From Serratia rhizosphaerae (GTDB lineage: Bacteria; Pseudomonadota; Gammaproteobacteria; Enterobacterales; Enterobacteriaceae): 64,000 bases of DNA. Position numbers and translations under genes: made by a program. Of the stretch, positions 59,225 to 64,000 are shown piece after piece. Position 1 is the first letter of the stretch; every line of letters begins with the position of its first letter. The DNA lies in assembly GCF_009817885.1 (NCBI RefSeq), contig NZ_CP041764.1, positions 1,984,001-2,048,000 on the forward strand, written 5' to 3'. Under the pieces are notes generated by a model. It made no database searches. It worked only from the letters and a program-made list of their open reading frames with translations, and had not been told where the DNA came from.

Positions 59225-59770
59225 TCAAAAGTAATCCAGCTTAAAACGCACTGTGGAAAAATATGCTCCCGCCTTCAGTGGCTGGTGATTCGGCATTAAT
59301 GTCATTGAATATTTCAGCACGCGGTTTCCCGGCGTTACGCTTTCCTGCGCCAGAGGTTCTCCGGGGATCACCACATTGCCGTTGCTATCATCAATTTTTA
59401 ACGCGACGCCCCGGGCTTCGCCCTGCACGCCGAATAGCGTGCCGTCCGCATGGCCGTCGAACGTCACCTGAAAAAACTTCCAGTCAGGTTTATTTCCCGG
59501 CCTCTCTACGACGCAATTCACCAATTCGATACTGAACGTTTTCGTTATTCCCCGACCGTCGCGCATCATCTGCCCCAGTGGCACCGTCTCCATATCGATG
59601 GTCTGATCGCGGCTGCCGGCGGCAATCGCACAAGCGGTATCGATAATGGCGCCGTGCATATTGACCTGGCCCCGGCCCTGCTCGGCAGGCGCGGCGCGGC
59701 CCATGGCGGAAAACAGCGCGCAGCTGGCCAGCAAAACAAATGCGCCGGCCTGGTTCCGTTGTGACAACAT
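59225..59770 (-). CDS. Fimbrial subunit-like protein
   Basis: 181 residues from the ATG at 59770 (AAGGAA upstream). Signal peptide ending MGRA/APAEQG. PapH/PapA-like pilin domain: GQVNMHGAIIDTACAIAAGS and ELVNCVVERPG hold the disulphide, then a C-terminal AYFSTVRFKLDYF strand. PapH-like terminator subunits occupy this place between major pilin and usher in P-fimbria-type operons, so it may anchor or end the fimbria. Follows the major pilin gene by 63 bases. Confidence 0.85.
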   Translation of the reverse strand: MLSQRNQAGAFVLLASCALFSAMGRAAPAEQGRGQVNMHGAIIDTACAIAAGSRDQTIDMETVPLGQMMRDGRGITKTFSIELVNCVVERPGNKPDWKFFQVTFDGHADGTLFGVQGEARGVALKIDDSNGNVVIPGEPLAQESVTPGNRVLKYSMTLMPNHQPLKAGAYFSTVRFKLDYF

Positions 59771-59833
59771 CGCGGCATTCCTTTGACGGGAGATAACGGC
59801 CGGGCATGGTGACATGCCCGGCGACGCTATGAC

Positions 59834-60355
59834 TTACTGATAAGCCAGGGTGAAATCGGCCACGGCAGAGAAATCGCCCGGAACCACGGCGGCGGAAGCG
59901 CCTTCACCTTGCAGGTAGGCAGCAAAATGCAAGGTGTTATTACCTTCATTCAGCTTCTGCGCCGTAGTGGCTTTACCCAGCTCAACGGCTTTACCGCCGT
60001 AAGTGATGGCAACGCCGGCACCGCTGGCGGTACCCGTAATGCCCAGCAAATCTTTATTGGTCGGCGACGCTGAGCCGGTAAAGGTGGTGGTGACGCTCTT
60101 CAGCGTGGCGATATCGCACTGCTCCAGCTTGATATCAAACGAACGCGGATTGGAAGAGCCGCCGTTTTTCAGCGCCACGTTGGACACCTGGCCCAGGTCA
60201 ACGGTCTGGTCGAGAGATTCAGGGGCGATGGAGCAAGGCGCATCAATAATGGAACCAATAAAGTTAACTTTACCGTGCCCCTGATCGGCAGCGTGAGCGA
60301 AAGAGGTTGCGCCAATTGCCATCACCGCGGCCAGCATGATTTTATTAAGTTTCAT
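59834..60355 (-). CDS. Major fimbrial subunit (pilin)
   Basis: 173 residues from the ATG at 60355 (AAGGAATATAGG upstream), the first gene of the minus-strand fimbrial operon. Signal peptide 1-22 (LAAVMAIGATSFAHA). Fimbrial domain with GKVNFIGSIIDAPCSIAPES and LEQCDIATL cysteines, VDLGQVS strand, small Ala/Gly/Ser-rich loops and C-terminal DFSAVADFTLAYQ with penultimate Tyr for donor-strand exchange. Mature size (~151) is that of a major rod subunit of the PapA/MrpA kind. Confidence 0.92.
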   Translation of the reverse strand: MKLNKIMLAAVMAIGATSFAHAADQGHGKVNFIGSIIDAPCSIAPESLDQTVDLGQVSNVALKNGGSSNPRSFDIKLEQCDIATLKSVTTTFTGSASPTNKDLLGITGTASGAGVAITYGGKAVELGKATTAQKLNEGNNTLHFAAYLQGEGASAAVVPGDFSAVADFTLAYQ

Positions 60356-61008
60356 AGAACCTATATTCCTTATAAGAAGAGAATGCACATATCCAATAAA
60401 TAAAGAGCAGACCACGCCGGAAATTTACCGAAAGATAAATAACGCGCTCTGATTCTTTAGCATTTTATGAGTAGTCAACGTACCTAAACCAAAGGTATAA
60501 CGGAAAAACATTACCGCTGCATAAAAGGTAAAAAAGTGAAGAAAACCCGCTGTGACTTCATAAAATTCACATTAAATTACAATTCAACTTTACCCGGCAG
60601 CCCCTTATGGCTGGTGACGATTATTCTGGCAAATAGCCCACATTAAAAAAAGTGTTTTCTAGTTAAACCGCAATATTCGCAATATATTTCCTTTATCCGG
60701 TAAAATTATTGTTATTTTTAGCGCCATAGATCGTAAATTATATAAAACTAGAATAATATCCTGTTTTTTATTATTTCGCGAACAATGAGATCTAAAATGC
60801 GGCCATTTTGAATATAATAAACCAAAAATTGGCTTTATCTGATGCTTTGCGCGGGTCTTTCCCCGTCGCAACGCGATCGCTAACGCCATAAATAATCGCC
60901 ATTACATACCGTTAATCTTTTGCTTTAACTGGGTTTTATCCTATACACAGCATATAGATAAGCACCGCCATACCCGGGTAAAGCTATAAAGAAGTCCGAG
61001 GAGATACT
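60356..61008. other. Divergent regulatory region of the fimbrial locus
   Basis: About 650 bases, strongly A+T-rich, between the major pilin gene (minus) and the FaeA-like regulator gene (plus). It is the place for the fimbrial promoter and, in Pap-type systems, for phase-variation sites; I see no paired Lrp/GATC arrangement that would settle this. A 76-codon frame on the minus strand (60659-60889) has no ribosome site and is not believed. Confidence 0.6.
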
Positions 61009-61329
61009 ATGGAAGTGTTATCGCCCAAAAAGAAGGAAATACGGCAGCTAAAACAGCGGCTGTTGTATGCATTATTGACGTTATCTCCCCCGTTAACTCA
61101 GGAGAACGAACTGCCTCCACAGCATGAATGGCTATCTACTCGGCAACTGGCGGAATATATAAATGAAGGTGTGTACAGAGCCAGGAATTTATTACTGGAA
61201 ATGGTCGCTAATGGCGACGCCATTGTCAGCCACGGTTCGGTAAAAAACTCGCTGAGATGGTATCCCGCCGCCACGGAGCAACAAAGGATGGTTGCCGCAC
61301 GCCGCAAAAACGGCGCGCGTACTTTTTAA
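61009..61329 (+). CDS. PapI/FaeA-like fimbrial regulator
   Basis: 106-residue small winged-helix protein; the start follows GAGGAG. The HTH is WLSTRQLAEYINEGVYRARN (residues ~43-62), the recognition part of the FaeA/PapI family, with basic ends (SPKKKEIRQLKQR; VAARRKNGARTF). PapI-type proteins work with Lrp at the fimbrial promoter to set phase. It is the first gene of the plus-strand trio and divergent from the pilin operon, the standard place for this regulator. Confidence 0.82.
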   Translation: MEVLSPKKKEIRQLKQRLLYALLTLSPPLTQENELPPQHEWLSTRQLAEYINEGVYRARNLLLEMVANGDAIVSHGSVKNSLRWYPAATEQQRMVAARRKNGARTF

Positions 61330-61353
61330 TGACTAAACATTTGGGATACAACA

Positions 61354-62313
61354 GTGAAAATTTTTGTTTTTTTATTATGCTGCCTGGCGCCGTTGCTGCT
61401 GGTCGGCAAGGCGCAGGCGTTTACCTGCCGGACTTCCGACGGCGGTTATATTCTCCCGGGCGGCTCGACAGCGCCCGTTGATGTACGGGTGCGCATCGGG
61501 CCGCAGCTGTCGTACGGTAAAAACGAGATCGTCAACGTCAGCCAGGTCACCTGTAAAAACGACACGGCCAGTTGGATCGACTATCTAAAAACCGACAGCC
61601 CGGCGTTAACCATGAACAACGCAATTTTTGGCGGCATCAGCAACGGCACCACCATTAACGGCGCCGACTATAACTCGCCGGTGCCGGCGGGCATTAGCGT
61701 GATGGAGCTGACCAACCTGAACCAGCAGACGGTGAATATCCGGGTTTATATCGTGCTGAGCCGCTTCCCCACCCCGGATATTAAAATCAACAAAGGGGAC
61801 ATCATCGGCCAAATCAATTTCAGGCAGACCAACGACCGGCCGAACTGTCCGAAATGCGGCCCCTACCGCTGGCGCCTGATTGCCGATAACGACGCCTACT
61901 TCGTGACTACCAGCTGCACCATTAACAACGGCCAGCAGATTAACGTCGACTTTAATCAGATACGTCAGGACTTTCTGACGCAGAACGTCACGGATGCGCA
62001 AATCAAGCAGGACAAGGCGATCAGCTATCAGTGCGACGATCACAGCGCCACTCAGGATGTGCTGATCAGACTGGTCAGCGACGCCACCGGGTTTTCGCCG
62101 GACTTTATCAAAACCAGCAACGCCAACGTGGGCGTCGCCATGGTGTATAAAGACGCGGTGATCAAACCCAACAATGCTTTCCGCACCCGGATCGTCAACG
62201 GCATGGGCAGCGACACCCTCACCTTTGTGCCGGTAAAAAATAATGTGCCTTATACCAGCATCGCCACCGGGCCGCTGTCCGGTTCAGCAACGCTGATTTT
62301 CAGCGCGCCTTGA
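61354..62313 (+). CDS. Two-domain fimbrial tip adhesin
   Basis: 319 residues from a GTG at 61354. Signal peptide 1-22 (LLCCLAPLLLVGKAQA). A receptor-binding lectin-like domain (~23-175, with Cys in FTCRTSDGGY, VTCKND and NCPKCGPYRW) is joined to a pilin domain (~180-319; TSCTINNGQQINVDFNQI, YQCDDHSA, and C-terminal SGSATLIFSAP). Layout and size are those of FimH/MrpH-like adhesins. Unusual in being on the opposite strand from its usher and chaperone, next to the FaeA-like regulator. Confidence 0.85.
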   Translation: MKIFVFLLCCLAPLLLVGKAQAFTCRTSDGGYILPGGSTAPVDVRVRIGPQLSYGKNEIVNVSQVTCKNDTASWIDYLKTDSPALTMNNAIFGGISNGTTINGADYNSPVPAGISVMELTNLNQQTVNIRVYIVLSRFPTPDIKINKGDIIGQINFRQTNDRPNCPKCGPYRWRLIADNDAYFVTTSCTINNGQQINVDFNQIRQDFLTQNVTDAQIKQDKAISYQCDDHSATQDVLIRLVSDATGFSPDFIKTSNANVGVAMVYKDAVIKPNNAFRTRIVNGMGSDTLTFVPVKNNVPYTSIATGPLSGSATLIFSAP

Positions 62314-62326
62314 GGACGCTCCCGCC

Positions 62327-62821
62327 ATGACATGCATTGGAAGAACATTGGCCGCCGGCCTGCTGAGCGCGCTATCCGGCTACGGCGCTTTCGCCGCCGA
62401 TCAGGGGACGCGGGTCAGCATCACCGCCACGGTGGTGGCGCCGCCGCCCTGTGAGATTAACGACGGACGCACCATCGACGTGGACTTCGGCAAGGTCGGC
62501 GTAAACCGCATCGACGGCAGCCGCTATATGCAGCGGCTGAGCTACAGCGTGCACTGTGAGTTCCTCGACCCCGCCAGACAGCTGAAGATGAAAATCGTCG
62601 GCACCGGCGCGGCATTTGACGCCAACGTGCTGCACACCAGCATCAACGGTCTCGGCATTAAACTGCTGGCGGATGGCAAGCCGTTTAACCTCAACAGCGC
62701 GCTCAATATTGATTACACCACGCTGCCTGTGCTGGACGCCGTGCCGGTCAAATCCGCTGCCGCCACGCTGACGGAAGGGAAATTCACCAGCGGCGCCACC
62801 ATGCAGATCGACTATTTTTAA
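62327..62821 (+). CDS. Minor fimbrial subunit
   Basis: 164 residues. Signal peptide to AFAA. Pilin domain with PPPCEINDGRTIDVDFGKVGVN and VHCEFLDP cysteines and C-terminal GKFTSGATMQIDYF, a typical donor-strand-accepting and chaperone-binding end. It resembles PapE/MrfG-like adaptor subunits. The stop lies 13 bases after the adhesin gene, so the two are cotranscribed; it probably links the tip adhesin to the rod. Confidence 0.85.
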   Translation: MTCIGRTLAAGLLSALSGYGAFAADQGTRVSITATVVAPPPCEINDGRTIDVDFGKVGVNRIDGSRYMQRLSYSVHCEFLDPARQLKMKIVGTGAAFDANVLHTSINGLGIKLLADGKPFNLNSALNIDYTTLPVLDAVPVKSAAATLTEGKFTSGATMQIDYF

Positions 62822-62841
62822 CGGCGCGCGCCGGCCGTAAT

Positions 62842-64000
62842 TTATGGCGTTAGCAGTTGCGGTACGTCCAGCAGGATAAACTCACTGTCGTCCGCCTTAT
62901 TCGGCTGGCGGCTGGAGGAAAACGGGAAGTTGTTATCGTTGCCGACGATGATATGGCGCTCGTCCACCACATCGACGTTTTCAATGGTAAAGAACGGGAA
63001 GGTCAGCACGCCGTTATTCAGCGGCTTGCGCGCCAGCTTGTTCGGGTCCTGGATCTTCAGCAGGTCGATATAGGCCTGCTTCTCCACCGGTTTGCCGACG
63101 TTGGCGTCAGAAAACGCGATGCGGTACACCCGTTTGAACTTCGCCACCTGGCTGAAACAGTTCTCCGTCGGCGCGCCGACGGCGCAGGCCTGGTCCGCCG
63201 TGCCTTCGCCGTTATCTCGTTCAATCACCAGCCCGTGCGTGGCGTCGATCATATTAAAATCGCCGATCGCATGGGCGTTATCCTCCAGCACGTACTGCCA
63301 GCTGCGCCCGCTCCACTGTTGCCGCTTAACGTCAAACTCCAGCACCCGCAGATAGCGTTTGCCGTCGACCTGTTCGAAATCTTCGCCGTCCCACAGCGCC
63401 CCTTCCAGCAGCGGGTACAGCTTGCTGCCGTCTTTAGACAGCGCCATACCTTCAAACCCCTTGGAGCGCGCCACCTGGAAGTTCTGTTTGCCGTCCGGCG
63501 CGCCCGGCAGCGTCAGGGTCGGGTTGTCCGGCGATTTCACCACCTTGCCGCTCACCTGGGTGTCGAACACCGCCAGAATCTTACCGTCCAGCGTGGCCTT
63601 GATCAGATAGGGGCCGAACTCATCGCCGATCCATAGCGCATTATCGGCGAACTGGAAGCCTTCCGGATCGAAATCGCTGCCGGTCAGATAGCGCGTGTCG
63701 GTGCTTTCGTTAACGATATGAAACGGCACTTTCTTGTCCGGATCGTGCAGAAATACCGTGTTTAACGGCTCCACCGCGCCGGTTTTAAAATCGATGCGGT
63801 AGTGGCTGAGATACAGCATCGCGTCCGGTGAGTTGGCCTTGCTGCCGAAGCCGTTATCGGTCAGCACCCAGTAACTGCCGTCCGGCATATGTTTAATGCC
63901 GGAGTGCCCCTGACGCGGCTGGCCGTCGATCGGCAGGCCGATGCCGGTAGGACGATCGGCCGACAGGCCGGCAACGCTGCCCGGCGCGCTGACCCGCTGG
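62842..64000 (-). CDS. Esterase-like protein of the phytase family (partial)
   Basis: The C-terminal ~385 residues are visible; the start lies beyond the right edge. Esterase-like activity of phytase domain (Phytase-like), a beta-propeller of exported proteins: motifs GIGLPIDGQPRQGHSGIKHM, DGSYWVLTDNGFGSK, DPEGFQFADNALWIGDEFGPYL, SKGFEGMALS and FFTIENVDVVDERHIIVGND. In Enterobacterales these are periplasmic or secreted proteins of uncertain substrate. Convergent with the minor fimbrial gene (20-base gap), which marks the end of the fimbrial locus. Confidence 0.88.
   Translation of the reverse strand, partial: QRVSAPGSVAGLSADRPTGIGLPIDGQPRQGHSGIKHMPDGSYWVLTDNGFGSKANSPDAMLYLSHYRIDFKTGAVEPLNTVFLHDPDKKVPFHIVNESTDTRYLTGSDFDPEGFQFADNALWIGDEFGPYLIKATLDGKILAVFDTQVSGKVVKSPDNPTLTLPGAPDGKQNFQVARSKGFEGMALSKDGSKLYPLLEGALWDGEDFEQVDGKRYLRVLEFDVKRQQWSGRSWQYVLEDNAHAIGDFNMIDATHGLVIERDNGEGTADQACAVGAPTENCFSQVAKFKRVYRIAFSDANVGKPVEKQAYIDLLKIQDPNKLARKPLNNGVLTFPFFTIENVDVVDERHIIVGNDNNFPFSSSRQPNKADDSEFILLDVPQLLTP

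Noticed and set aside
60659..60889. 76-codon minus-strand frame in the fimbrial divergent region
   Set aside because: A+T-rich chance frame with no Shine-Dalgarno and no resemblance to known regulators.

Overview
The window looks like a chromosomal segment of a Serratia-type member of the Enterobacterales. The basis is near-full-length similarity, from memory, of DppA-D, EptB, tRNA-Pro and selC to E. coli K-12, a high-GC coding style, and the CdiB/CdiA and chaperone-usher content. Most housekeeping genes lie on the minus strand. Species assignment is an inference.

Region by region. (1) 1-4.4 kb: dipeptide permease genes dppD (cut by the window edge), dppC, dppB and dppA, with strong hairpins between dppA and dppB. 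(2) 5.1-12.8 kb: tRNA-Pro(UGG), eptB (lipid A/LPS phosphoethanolamine transferase), the ohr/ohrR peroxide resistance pair with candidate operators, a small HD alarmone-hydrolase-like gene, an NAD epimerase, a histidine phosphatase, an XRE-cupin regulator divergent from a B3/4-domain gene, and a secreted protein of unknown function. (3) 12.9-29.1 kb: a contact-dependent inhibition (CDI) locus, cdiB-cdiA-cdiI, followed by a displaced orphan cdiA-CT/cdiI module, decayed cdiA fragments, a broken IS3-family element and a twice-repeated gene fragment plus terminator at module ends. (4) 29.5-36.3 kb: a WaaL-like ligase and heptosyltransferase pair, a LysR/alcohol-dehydrogenase divergent pair and an AGCS amino-acid:sodium symporter. 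(5) 36.9-48.4 kb: a compact biosynthetic cluster, with AraC regulator and MFS exporter divergent from each other, then a six-gene minus-strand operon: 2Fe-2S ferredoxin, AurF-type diiron N-oxygenase, two-module NRPS, kynurenine-formamidase-like cyclase, tryptophan 2,3-dioxygenase and thioesterase. (6) 48.7-50.4 kb: a PBP4-type DD-peptidase with a lipobox, and selC (tRNA-Sec). (7) 50.5-62.8 kb: a chaperone-usher fimbrial locus split over both strands. Its long minus operon also carries a PglL-type O-oligosaccharyltransferase, a small lipoprotein, an FKBP prolyl isomerase and, at the far end, a LuxR regulator. (8) 62.8 kb to the end: a phytase-like esterase, cut by the window.

The most promising undescribed system is the 39.0-48.4 kb operon. 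Tryptophan dioxygenase and the formamidase-like enzyme would make kynurenine; adenylation domain 1 has an aromatic-type pocket and domain 2 a glycine-type pocket; and the diiron enzyme keeps every AurF metal ligand with near-identical spacing, with a ferredoxin beside it. The inferred product is an N-oxygenated kynurenine-glycine compound released by the free thioesterase. The single condensation domain has Asn where the catalytic His of HHxxxDG is expected, so the chemistry may be atypical. A second notable association is the O-oligosaccharyltransferase inside a chaperone-usher operon, which suggests glycosylated fimbriae or envelope proteins. The CDI locus shows clear traces of toxin-module turnover.
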